From contig JALOOE010000306.1 in NCBI GenBank assembly GCA_025454565.1, positions 1 through 5,601 on the forward strand: 5,601 nucleotides of DNA, written 5' to 3'. Below are positions 1 through 5,601 of this stretch, piece by piece. Each line of letters opens with the position of its first letter. Position 1 is the first letter of the stretch. The position numbers were made by a program, and so were the translations under genes. Origin of the DNA: Anaerolineae bacterium (GTDB taxonomy: Bacteria > Chloroflexota > Anaerolineae > CG2-30-64-16). The notes below the pieces were generated by a model. The model was not told the origin of the DNA, did not search any database, and worked only from the letters and a program-made list of their open reading frames with translations.

Positions 1-922
1 CGCTGTCCCGGCGCTGGATGCGTTGCTGCGGGATGGCTACGCTGTGGTCGGCGTGTTGACGCGCCAGGATCAGCCCGCCGGCCGGGGGCAGCAGGTCGAA
101 GTGTCTCCGGTCAAGCAAGCGGCGATGGCGCGCGGGCTGCCGATTCAGCAACCGAAGACGCTGCGATCTCCCGATGCGCTGGCGGCATTGGCCGGGTTCG
201 CGCCCGATCTGGTCGTGGTGGCGGCCTACGGCCTGATCCTGCCACAGACCGTGCTCGATCTGCCGCGCTTCGGCTGCGTCAACGTGCACGGCTCGCTGCT
301 GCCGCGTCATCGTGGCGCCGCGCCCATCGCCGCGGCGATCCTGGCCGGCGATACTCAGGCTGGCGTGAGCATCATGCTGATGGATGCCGGTGTGGATACC
401 GGGCCGGTGCTCGGCACAGCGGCGCTGCCTGTCGCTTCTGATGATACTACCGGTAGCCTCACTGCGAAGTTGGCCCAGCTCGGCGGCGAGCTGCTGATCG
501 CCACGTTGCCGCGCTATCTGGCTGGGGAGACCGATCCTCAGCCGCAGCTCAGCGAGGGCGCAACATATGCGCCGCGCCTCGAAAAGGCGGCGGGCAGGAT
601 CGACTGGCGCGAGCCGGCGGCGATCATCGAGCGTAAGGTGCGCGCCTATCAGCCGTGGCCCTCAGCCTACACATCGTGGAACGGCCAGCGACTGAAGATT
701 CTGCGAGCGCGGGTGGGGCCGGGGGCAGGAGTCAGGGGGCAGGAGTCAGGGGGCAGGAGTCAGGGAGAGGTGATCGCCGGTGAGCGGGGGGCGGTTGGCG
801 TCGTGACCGGCGAAGGCGTGTTGTGGCTCGACGAGGTGCAGGCGGCTGGGAAGCGGCCGATGCTTGCATCAGCGTTCGTTGCCGGGGCGAGAGGCTTCGT
901 CGGGAGTTGGTTGGAGGCATAG
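1..922 (+). CDS. fmt: Methionyl-tRNA formyltransferase, N-terminus cut by window edge
   Basis: Transfers a formyl group from 10-formyl-THF to Met-tRNAfMet in the cytoplasm, making the initiator tRNA. The frame is open from base 2 (AVPALDALLRDGY) to the TAG at 920-922, giving 306 visible residues. Alignment of catalytic residues to E. coli Fmt suggests about 12 N-terminal residues lie outside the window, so the TTG at 23 is not a real start. The catalytic domain has the N-x-H pair at fragment residues 94/96, the signature SLLPRHRG at 98-105 and the catalytic Asp in DTGPVLG at 132; the 38-residue spacing from Asn to Asp equals that of E. coli N106-D144. The C-terminal tRNA-binding domain follows (YAPRLEKAAGRIDW, then QPWPSAYT, ending in EVQAAGKRPM). 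Odd: residues of about 240-254 are encoded by a 3 x 14 bp tandem repeat in a loop of this domain. Faces the minus-strand oxygenase gene tail to tail. Identity is very sure. Confidence 0.96.
   Translation, partial: AVPALDALLRDGYAVVGVLTRQDQPAGRGQQVEVSPVKQAAMARGLPIQQPKTLRSPDALAALAGFAPDLVVVAAYGLILPQTVLDLPRFGCVNVHGSLLPRHRGAAPIAAAILAGDTQAGVSIMLMDAGVDTGPVLGTAALPVASDDTTGSLTAKLAQLGGELLIATLPRYLAGETDPQPQLSEGATYAPRLEKAAGRIDWREPAAIIERKVRAYQPWPSAYTSWNGQRLKILRARVGPGAGVRGQESGGRSQGEVIAGERGAVGVVTGEGVLWLDEVQAAGKRPMLASAFVAGARGFVGSWLEA
721..765 (+). repeat. Three tandem 14 bp repeats inside fmt
   Basis: Three perfect copies of GGGGGCAGGAGTCA lie at 721-734, 735-748 and 749-762, with a further GGG at 763-765. Each unit resembles two related 7-mers (GGGGGCA and GGAGTCA). 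Because 14 is not a multiple of three, each copy is read in a different frame, and only three copies together (42 bp, 14 codons) keep fmt open. The encoded Gly/Ser/Arg/Gln-rich stretch falls between QRLKILRARVGP and GEVIAGERGAVG, a place where the family normally has a short variable loop. Confidence 0.95.
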
Positions 923-944
923 GCCTCGAAAGTCGTGTGGCCCC

Positions 945-1061
945 GAAGTGGCTCGGTCGGAGACCGGCCACAGCGGGATGGTCCTGAAGTGGTTCGGTCG
1001 GAGACCGGCCACAGCGGGATGGTCCTGAAGTGGTTCGGTCGGAGACCGGCCAGAGCGGTAC
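945..1061. repeat. 41 bp tandem repeat, about 2.8 copies, each with a hairpin
   Basis: Direct repeats with a 41 bp period begin at 945, 986 and 1027, each opening with GAAGTGG. Copies 1 and 2 differ by a single base (C/T at 952/993); copy 3 matches through about 1052 and then decays. Degenerate similarity may extend some ten bases left of 945. Every copy contains the perfect inverted repeat CGGTC-GGA-GACCG (954-966, 995-1007, 1036-1048), extendable on both sides by TGG/CCA across a small internal loop. The array fills most of the 174 bp gap between the convergent ends of fmt and the oxygenase gene. No T-run follows the hairpins, so they are not classic intrinsic terminators; a BIME/REP-like role or protection of 3' ends is possible but inferred. 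The rest of the gap (923-944 and 1062-1096) shows nothing recognisable beyond weak stems. Confidence 0.92.
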
Positions 1062-1096
1062 GATACCCAAGACGCCAGAGGCGCCGTCCGGCCGGG

Positions 1097-2039
1097 TTAC
1101 ATCGGCATCATGTCGCCATCGACGCCCATCATCCGCGCCGGTGGGTCGGCCTGCTCTCCTGTGCCTGTGGAGGTGTAGACCGGCGTGCCGAACTGCGGCG
1201 TCGCGTAGGGCAGATGGGTGGCGCCGCGCGCAAGGATGTGCATCTGGTTGGCTGCCTCGCCCTCCCAGGTCTGCCCGTGATTCCAGGGCACCCACGAGCG
1301 CGCGTTGCAGTACGGTGCGATTGCGATAGGAGCGGTGCAGCAGGTGGCTGTTGAAGAAGATCACATCGCCGGGCTCGCAGACAACGGGGAGTGGGTCGGG
1401 GTACTTCCGAACGACGCGCGATAGGGTATTGATCGTATCATCCAGGATACTGACGTTCTCGACATCCTCGAGATCGTCGAACGATTCCTCGGCATGGAGG
1501 ACGGGCCGGCGGTCGGCAGTGGGGTAGATGGGTTCAGCGTGCGAGCCAGGTATCACCCACAGGCACCCGTTCTCCTCATCGGCCCGGTCGAGCGCCATCC
1601 ACGCGCCGATCAGTGTGTCGGGCAGCGATGGAATGTAATAGGCGTCTTGATGCCAGCCCTGGCCGCCCATGCCTGGTGGGTTGAGGAACATCATCGTCTG
1701 CAGTGCGAGCACATCCGGTCCGATCAGCGCCTCCAGCACATCTATGACGGGCGGATAGAGAAAGTGCTTCTCGGCGACCGCATGGTGGCGGTGGATCATA
1801 TGGATGCGCGAGAAGCGCGCGTAGCGTTCAGCTTGTGTGCTCTCGAAATGCAGCGGCCGCGCGCCCGGCGCGTCGATCCGGCCGTGAAGCATGTCGTCGG
1901 CATAGCATTTCAACTCCTCAACTACATCACGCGGGGCAAGTCCACGCACTACGATGAAGCCATCACGCTGATAATCGATGTACTGCGCCACTTTGACCCG
2001 ATAACGTTCGGGGCGGCCGCCGATTTGCGTATTGTCCAT
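1097..2039 (-). pseudogene. Phytanoyl-CoA dioxygenase (PhyH) family oxygenase gene, frameshifted
   Basis: PhyH-family enzymes are cytoplasmic Fe(II)/2-oxoglutarate hydroxylases. The ATG at 2039 (MDNTQIGGRPERY) follows a GGAGGA Shine-Dalgarno and leads into YQRDGFIVVRGL, a typical family N-terminus. The metal ligands are visible: HQD gives H130 and D132, and HLLHRS gives the distal H235. After residue 242 (HRSYRNRT, about base 1314) the frame becomes nonsense, while the family's C-terminal sequence resumes one frame over at 1312 (YCNARSWVPWNHGQ, then EGEAANQMHILARGATHLPY) and runs to the TAA at 1097-1099. Roughly ten residues normally found between these parts, including the expected 2-oxoglutarate-binding Arg, seem absent, so a deletion of about 29 bp fits better than a single-base slip. 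The conserved tail has no other lesion, suggesting recent damage or an assembly error. Last gene of the minus-strand cluster. Family sure, substrate unknown. Confidence 0.87.
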
Positions 2040-2050
2040 GGTCGTTCGAT

Positions 2051-2056
2051 TCCTCC
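2051..2056 (-). promoter_or_regulatory. Shine-Dalgarno of the PhyH-family gene
   Basis: On the minus strand GGAGGA stands 11 bases before the ATG at 2039. It supports that start over the upstream in-frame ATG at 2078, whose extra 13 residues (MRQRSSQWRNRTT) do not look like the family. The remaining 2057-2149 gap to the transporter stop codon holds no convincing promoter or terminator, which favours co-transcription. Confidence 0.65.
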
Positions 2057-2149
2057 ACTGCGATGATCTCTGCCGCAAGTATCTCTCCGCAGCCGCGACG
2101 ATTCAGTAGCATTCCTTACACAAGCACGGTGCGACGGCATCATGATCCA

Positions 2150-3082
2150 TCACGGCCTGGTTGTCTTCGCTGGGGCGGTCGCCCGCCGTGCTGCATCGCC
2201 AGGCCGCGGCGCAGAAGTCGTCAACACCACGGCGCCCAAGATGATAGCGGCAGCCAGCACGGTGCGCGGGGTGATCGCTTCGCCCGCCAGCACGCTGCCC
2301 AGGGCGATGGCCACGACAGGGTTGACGTAGGCATAGGTGGCGACGAGCGGGGTGGGCGCATTCTTCAGCAGCCACACGTACGCGCTATACGCGATCCATG
2401 CGCCGAAGACGATCAGGTAAACGAAAGCGGCCGTCGATTTCGTGGAGAAAGCCGCCGGGTCGAACTGATTCCATTGCCCTGCCACCGTGCCCAAGATCAG
2501 CAGGCCGCCGCCGCCGACCAACATCTCCATGCCTGTGCCAAGCAAGGGTGACGATGGCAGCGCTGCGCCGCGACCGTAGAGCGAGCCGATAGCCCACAAG
2601 AGCGCGCCGAGCACCACAACCAGCGCCCCGACCAACTCCATGCGCCCACCCAATGCAATCTCGCCCGGACCGATCAACAGCGCCACGCCACCGAACCCAA
2701 CCAGCACGCCGAGCAGCGCTCGGCCGGTCGGACGATGCCCTCCAGGTCGCAGCCAATCGATGAGCACGATCCACAGCGGGGTGGTCGCAAGCAGCAGCGC
2801 AGTCAGGCTAGAGGGCACCCACTGCTCGGCGAACACAACGCAGCCGTTGCCGCCAGTGAGCAAAAACAGGCCGACGATGCCCGCCGAGCGCCATTCGGTC
2901 TTGGATGGGGGCTTGTCGCCTATCAGCCGCCGCATCGCAAAGAGCGCCGCGCCCGCGATGAGGAAGCGCAGGCCCCCCATCAGGAATGGCGGCATCGTCT
3001 CGATGGCGAAGCGGATCGCCAGGTAGGTGGAGCCCCAGATGAGATAGACTGCGCCGAGCGCCGCCCAGATGCGAAATTTCAC
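2150..3082 (-). CDS. yedA: EamA/DMT-superfamily inner-membrane transporter, YedA type
   Basis: A 310-residue hydrophobic protein of the 10-TM drug/metabolite transporter superfamily, with two EamA repeats at about residues 5-137 and 149-289. The first helix carries YLIWGSTYLAIRFAIET, followed by MPPFLMGGLRFL; the second repeat begins around ALLWAIGSLYG and ends with ATYAYVNPVVAIALGSVLAGE. These motifs match E. coli YedA closely in order and spacing, so export of a small metabolite is likely; the substrate is unknown even for the better studied members. The start is GTG at 3082 because an in-frame TAG lies three codons upstream. The Shine-Dalgarno is weak (AAAGAGA), but the stop codon of the LarA-like gene is just 6 bp away, so translational coupling is plausible. 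The polar tail after residue 290 (Arg/Ala/Pro-rich) is probably cytoplasmic. Confidence 0.92.
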   Translation of the reverse strand: MKFRIWAALGAVYLIWGSTYLAIRFAIETMPPFLMGGLRFLIAGAALFAMRRLIGDKPPSKTEWRSAGIVGLFLLTGGNGCVVFAEQWVPSSLTALLLATTPLWIVLIDWLRPGGHRPTGRALLGVLVGFGGVALLIGPGEIALGGRMELVGALVVVLGALLWAIGSLYGRGAALPSSPLLGTGMEMLVGGGGLLILGTVAGQWNQFDPAAFSTKSTAAFVYLIVFGAWIAYSAYVWLLKNAPTPLVATYAYVNPVVAIALGSVLAGEAITPRTVLAAAIILGAVVLTTSAPRPGDAARRATAPAKTTRP

Positions 3083-3088
3083 GGTGTG

Positions 3089-4363
3089 CTATATCTCTTT
3101 GGGCAGAGCTCGGCCGGAGTCATCGAACGCGAGCGGCGCGAATTCGCTGATGACCTTCAGCCTGGAATCGGCCTCGATATCGGCCAATAATGCCTCGGAA
3201 GCAAAGAAGCGCGTCAGGTGCAGTGTGTCTTTGGCGCGCACCAGTCGGGACCGCAGGGTATCGACGGCGCCGCACGTCATCAACGCCCACTCGGCGGCTT
3301 CACGATCGTGTTCGGCGACCATTGGCAGACGCCCACGTTCCGGGGAACCGGAGGTCAGTCCATTGATATAAGTCTGATAGCGGTCGATCTTGTCGACCAG
3401 ACGCTGGGTGGTATAGTCGGCAAGGCCGACGCCGATCGCGTTTCCGTGGCTCTTTTCTGTCAGATCGCAAACAGCGATGCGTGTGATGCGTGGGCTGTCG
3501 GGCTCTCCCTCGCCAAAGACGATGCGCCGGCCGAGGACGTTGGAGTCCATGCCGCTGCCGCTGATCTCCTTGCCCATCGCATCGATCAGCAGGACATCGA
3601 GCTGGCTGAAGGGGAGGCGAGGCATGAGTGTTTTGGCGCGCTGGAGCAGGTCGCGCTCGACCGTTTCGAAGTCCTGCGGCCAGATGGCTTTGATCAACGC
3701 GGTCTCGTCATTCGCATTCTCGACAATCCCCAGTCCGAAGAGCAGCGGCGCACGGCGGATGACTTCGCGCGCCATCGAGGCGATGACCGCAGCATAGCTG
3801 TAGCGGATCGCGTGGCGGTGAGCGGAGAGCGCGCCGGTGTGTTTGCCGAGCCCAATGGTCAGCATCTTCATCAGGCCGCTCTCGACCGGGCCGGTGAAGT
3901 CGGTGTGGGCCTTGATGCGGTTGACTACGGCGATGCCGTCGGCGCTGAAGGCGTTCCTGTCCTGATACACAGGAATCCCTTCCGGGGTGACGCCGATCTG
4001 GATTGCCTCCATCGACGATCGGATAGGGCAGCCCATTGTCTGCTCGGTGACCCCGAGGCTATGCAGGACCTCGACCTGGCCTGCGGGGGTCGCGCCGCCG
4101 TGGCTGCCCATGCATGGGATCACGAATGGTTCGGCGCCCATGCGCTTCAGCTCCGCCACGACGGTCGCAAGGATCATATCGATGCCGGTGATGCCGCGGC
4201 TACCGGCGGTCACGGCGACGGACATGCCGGGCCGCACTTTGCGCGCCACGCCCAGGTGGGCAATTTCGGCGCGAACGGCGCTCGGCACATCGTCGAGCCG
4301 TGGCGACTCGATGTGCTGCTCCACAAGCGCTACCCTGGGGAAAGCAACGTCGACGGGGATCAT
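3089..4363 (-). CDS. LarA-like protein (DUF2088 / lactate racemase N-terminal domain)
   Basis: A 424-residue soluble protein resembling the lactate racemase LarA superfamily, whose characterised members racemise or epimerise 2-hydroxy acids using a nickel-pincer cofactor. Seen from the ATG at 4363: VTAGSRGI at 51-58 and CMGSHGGATPAG at 84-95 match the early nucleotide/substrate loop and His-containing loop of the superfamily; NRIKAHTDFTG at 148-158 and SGLMKMLTIGLGKHTGA at 162-178 occupy the place where LarA has its cofactor-bearing Lys and Ni-binding His; DAMGKEISGSGMD at 261-273 follows. The motifs differ from classical LarA, so this is a divergent subfamily, and lactate should not be assumed as substrate. 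No larB, larC or larE cofactor genes are present in the window. The ATG at 4402 would add 13 residues but has no Shine-Dalgarno, whereas 4363 follows AGGAAGG. First gene of the cluster, 6 bp before the transporter. Family sure, activity unproven. Confidence 0.85.
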   Translation of the reverse strand: MIPVDVAFPRVALVEQHIESPRLDDVPSAVRAEIAHLGVARKVRPGMSVAVTAGSRGITGIDMILATVVAELKRMGAEPFVIPCMGSHGGATPAGQVEVLHSLGVTEQTMGCPIRSSMEAIQIGVTPEGIPVYQDRNAFSADGIAVVNRIKAHTDFTGPVESGLMKMLTIGLGKHTGALSAHRHAIRYSYAAVIASMAREVIRRAPLLFGLGIVENANDETALIKAIWPQDFETVERDLLQRAKTLMPRLPFSQLDVLLIDAMGKEISGSGMDSNVLGRRIVFGEGEPDSPRITRIAVCDLTEKSHGNAIGVGLADYTTQRLVDKIDRYQTYINGLTSGSPERGRLPMVAEHDREAAEWALMTCGAVDTLRSRLVRAKDTLHLTRFFASEALLADIEADSRLKVISEFAPLAFDDSGRALPKEI

Positions 4364-4368
4364 ACTGA

Positions 4369-4375
4369 CCTTCCT
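4369..4375 (-). promoter_or_regulatory. Shine-Dalgarno deciding the LarA-like start
   Basis: Minus-strand AGGAAGG lies 5 bases before the ATG at 4363. The longer alternative starting at 4402 has no purine-rich site upstream, and it would begin at or just before the predicted transcription start. The protein from 4363 begins MIPVDVAFPRVALVEQ, as expected for a family N-terminus. Confidence 0.7.
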
Positions 4376-4404
4376 GTTCTCGATTTGCTCAACCAGCCGC
4401 ATCG

Positions 4405-4433
4405 CTTATATCACGAGCGCGCATGATCCGCAA
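4405..4433 (-). promoter_or_regulatory. Putative sigma70-type promoter of the minus-strand cluster
   Basis: On the minus strand TTGCGG (4433-4428) is separated by 17 bp from TATAAG (4410-4405), a 5/6 match to the -10 consensus with a half-matching -35. The start point would fall near 4398, giving a leader of about 35 bases before the ATG at 4363. It diverges from the tRNA promoter. Predicted by eye only. Confidence 0.45.
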
Positions 4434-4474
4434 CTCGGACGAGTACGGCGCATCCTCAGCGCACTCGGTGTGAT

Positions 4475-4503
4475 TTGCACAAAGTGCGCCCCCTGAGTAT
4501 ACT
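4475..4503 (+). promoter_or_regulatory. Promoter of tRNA-Pro
   Basis: TTGCAC (4475-4480) and TATACT (4498-4503) are spaced by 17 bp, close to the sigma70 consensus and directly upstream of the tRNA. Transcription would start near 4510, leaving a leader of only about five bases. A small inverted repeat, GCAC-AAA-GTGC (4477-4487), overlaps the -35 end; it may be chance. A GC-rich stretch at the start (TGTTCGGGGC) follows the -10 box. Confidence 0.75.
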
Positions 4504-4514
4504 TGTTCCGTGTT

Positions 4515-4590
<76 letters not shown>

Positions 4591-4595
4591 GGCGT

Positions 4596-4632
4596 GGAGG
4601 GGTGGGGCAAGTGTGCCCGCCCCTCCTTCTTT
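4596..4632 (+). terminator. Intrinsic terminator after tRNA-Pro
   Basis: Stem GGAGGGG-T-GGGGCA (4596-4609) pairs with TGCCC-G-CCCCTCC (4614-4626), with one T-G pair and one bulged G, around the loop AGTG, and is followed by TTCTTT (4627-4632). It is a long GC-rich hairpin with a short T-run, eight bases after the tRNA 3' end, so it most likely ends the tRNA transcript. Confidence 0.8.
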
Positions 4633-4773
4633 GGGAAAGCCCAACGGCGACACGCCCGTTACGATGGGGTGATTGGGCCAAATGAAAGGCATTCGACTGG
4701 CTCAGCGCATAGCAGAGGCTGGTGGATGTGTGACCTTCGGCCCCATTGACTCGGTTGACGCTTTGTGACAACG
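4633..4773. other. Intergenic leader before the sensor kinase
   Basis: 141 bp between the tRNA terminator and the kinase start. Two TTGAC-like hexamers (TTGACT at 4746, TTGACG at 4755) occur, but neither has a -10 box at proper spacing before the ATG. I see no Shine-Dalgarno, operator or riboswitch here. The promoter of the kinase gene is therefore not identified. Confidence 0.5.
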
Positions 4774-5601
4774 ATGAGCGAGCTGGCGAAGGCTGATCCG
4801 GATCTGGCAGAGCCTGACCGGGAGCTTCTGCGGAATATCGTGCGCGGTATGGCCATCACGGCCGACCTCAGCCGCGCGGATCTCCTGTTGCTCCATCCCC
4901 GATCCTCAACCACCTTCGTCGTGCTGGCGCAGGCGCAGCCCCATTCCATCGCGTCGCTCTATGATGCCGATCTGTCGGACACCGAATTGCTGGGTGACGA
5001 ATCCGCTGTCTATGTGGATGCCGTGCACAAGCGCCGCCACGTGCGCATTCAGCATGAGCTAAGGCCCAGCGGCGCACCGGTGAGCCAGGAGATCTATCCT
5101 GTATTCGGCGGCGGCGGCAAACTGCTGGCGCTATTCAGCGTCGAAACCACGCTGATCCAGCTCGAACGCCACCGACACCGCCATATCTCATTTCGGCGGG
5201 CCATCGACTGGCTGAAGAGCATGTGTATGCGTGGTGAGCTGGCCTGGGCCGAGCAACTCTCTGCGTTTGGAGAGATGGACGGGGTGATGCTGGTCGATGC
5301 ACAGCGCCACATCACGTATGTCAGCGGCATCGCTAACAACCTGTACCGCCGGCTGGGTTATCTGGACGACCTTCGCGGCAAGCGGCTATCGTACCTCCAT
5401 ACGGGAGATGACGATCAAGTCGTAGAGGCACTGGTCACGCGTCAAGCGCTCGAACACGAGGTGGAAGAGAGTTCTCATATCTGGACGCGCAAGGTGCTGC
5501 CTGTGTGGCCACCGCCGACCGTCGGCGGGTGGGTGCAGGGGCTGATTGCCCGTCGCAGCCGGAGTGATGAGATCGGTGGCGTCTTGATCATGGTGCACGA
5601 T
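4774..5601 (+). CDS. PdtaS-like sensor histidine kinase, sensory N-terminal part
   Basis: The frame is open for 276 codons from ATG 4774 to the window end, without a stop, so the gene continues. Residues of about 15-130 look like the HK-N/GAF-type sensor domain (TADLSRADLLLLHPRSSTTFVVLA, then HSIASLYDADL, GAPVSQEIYPVFGGGGK, LLALFSVETTLIQLERHR). A linker leads into a PAS-like domain from about 163 (MDGVMLVDAQRHITYVSG, ANNLYRRLGYLDDLRGKRL). This order, and the RRLG motif, are typical of the PdtaS family, where a HisKA_2/HWE-type kinase core would follow; that part is not visible. No membrane segment is seen, so it is probably a cytoplasmic sensor that signals to a response regulator, often an ANTAR-domain RNA-binding protein in this family. 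No clear Shine-Dalgarno precedes the ATG; GTG at 4765 is the only other in-frame start after the TGA at 4756. Ligand unknown. The kinase assignment rests on the N-terminal domains only. Confidence 0.85.
   Translation, partial: MSELAKADPDLAEPDRELLRNIVRGMAITADLSRADLLLLHPRSSTTFVVLAQAQPHSIASLYDADLSDTELLGDESAVYVDAVHKRRHVRIQHELRPSGAPVSQEIYPVFGGGGKLLALFSVETTLIQLERHRHRHISFRRAIDWLKSMCMRGELAWAEQLSAFGEMDGVMLVDAQRHITYVSGIANNLYRRLGYLDDLRGKRLSYLHTGDDDQVVEALVTRQALEHEVEESSHIWTRKVLPVWPPPTVGGWVQGLIARRSRSDEIGGVLIMVHD

Noticed and set aside
721..1061. CRISPR array
   Set aside because: The 14 bp and 41 bp units are directly abutting tandem repeats with no unique spacers.
1060..1096. Intrinsic terminator of the oxygenase gene (GCGCC-TCT-GGCGT stem on the minus strand)
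   Set aside because: The stem is short and no T-run follows, so the evidence is too weak.
732..1313. Long C-terminal extension of the oxygenase frame on the minus strand, running through the repeats into fmt
   Set aside because: It is out-of-frame reading after the lesion; the family tail is in another frame and ends at 1097. The repeat simply lacks stop codons.
935..1354. Plus-strand frames of 139 and 99 codons across the 41 bp repeats
   Set aside because: They are repeat-derived and overlap the opposite oxygenase gene; no family resemblance and no ribosome binding site.
1494..2066. 190-codon plus-strand frame opposite the oxygenase gene
   Set aside because: Antisense shadow of a frame with recognised Fe-binding motifs; no recognisable domain.
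3218..4426. 402-codon plus-strand frame opposite the LarA-like gene
   Set aside because: Composition is that of an antisense shadow in GC-rich DNA (rich in His, Asp, Ala, Gly); the minus-strand frame has clear family motifs.

Overview
The window is GC-rich bacterial chromosomal DNA. It holds two clear housekeeping genes (fmt and a proline tRNA), a three-gene minus-strand cluster and the start of a sensor kinase gene. The kinase N-terminus looks like the PdtaS-type (HK-N/GAF plus PAS) kinases that I associate with filamentous Chloroflexota such as Roseiflexus and Chloroflexus. GC-rich short tandem repeats between genes fit that group too. This assignment is inference from protein flavour; no marker in the window settles it.

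Layout, left to right. (1) 1-922, plus: methionyl-tRNA formyltransferase, cut by the window edge about 12 residues into the protein, with a 3 x 14 bp tandem repeat inside the coding region. (2) 923-1096: convergent intergenic gap carrying almost three copies of a 41 bp hairpin-forming repeat. (3) 1097-2039, minus: a phytanoyl-CoA dioxygenase-type Fe(II)/2-oxoglutarate oxygenase gene broken by a frameshift and apparent small deletion. (4) 2150-3082, minus: a YedA-type EamA/DMT membrane transporter. (5) 3089-4363, minus: a LarA-like (DUF2088, lactate racemase N-terminal domain) protein. (6) 4515-4588, plus: tRNA-Pro(GGG) with a good sigma70-type promoter and its own intrinsic terminator. (7) 4774 to the end, plus: a PdtaS-like sensor histidine kinase, only its sensory half being present.

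The minus-strand genes are probably one transcription unit read from about 4400 down to 1097: the LarA-like gene and the transporter are 6 bp apart, and the oxygenase gene follows after 110 bp with its own Shine-Dalgarno. A racemase/epimerase-like protein, a small-molecule exporter and an oxygenase would make sense as a small hydroxy-acid or secondary-metabolite module, but no substrate can be read from the sequence, and the oxygenase member seems to be inactivated. A promoter for this unit and the tRNA promoter face away from each other between 4405 and 4503.

I see no CRISPR array, transposase, phage gene or obvious new defence system. The less ordinary signals are the frame-sensitive repeat in fmt, the 41 bp hairpin repeats between convergent genes and the broken oxygenase gene.
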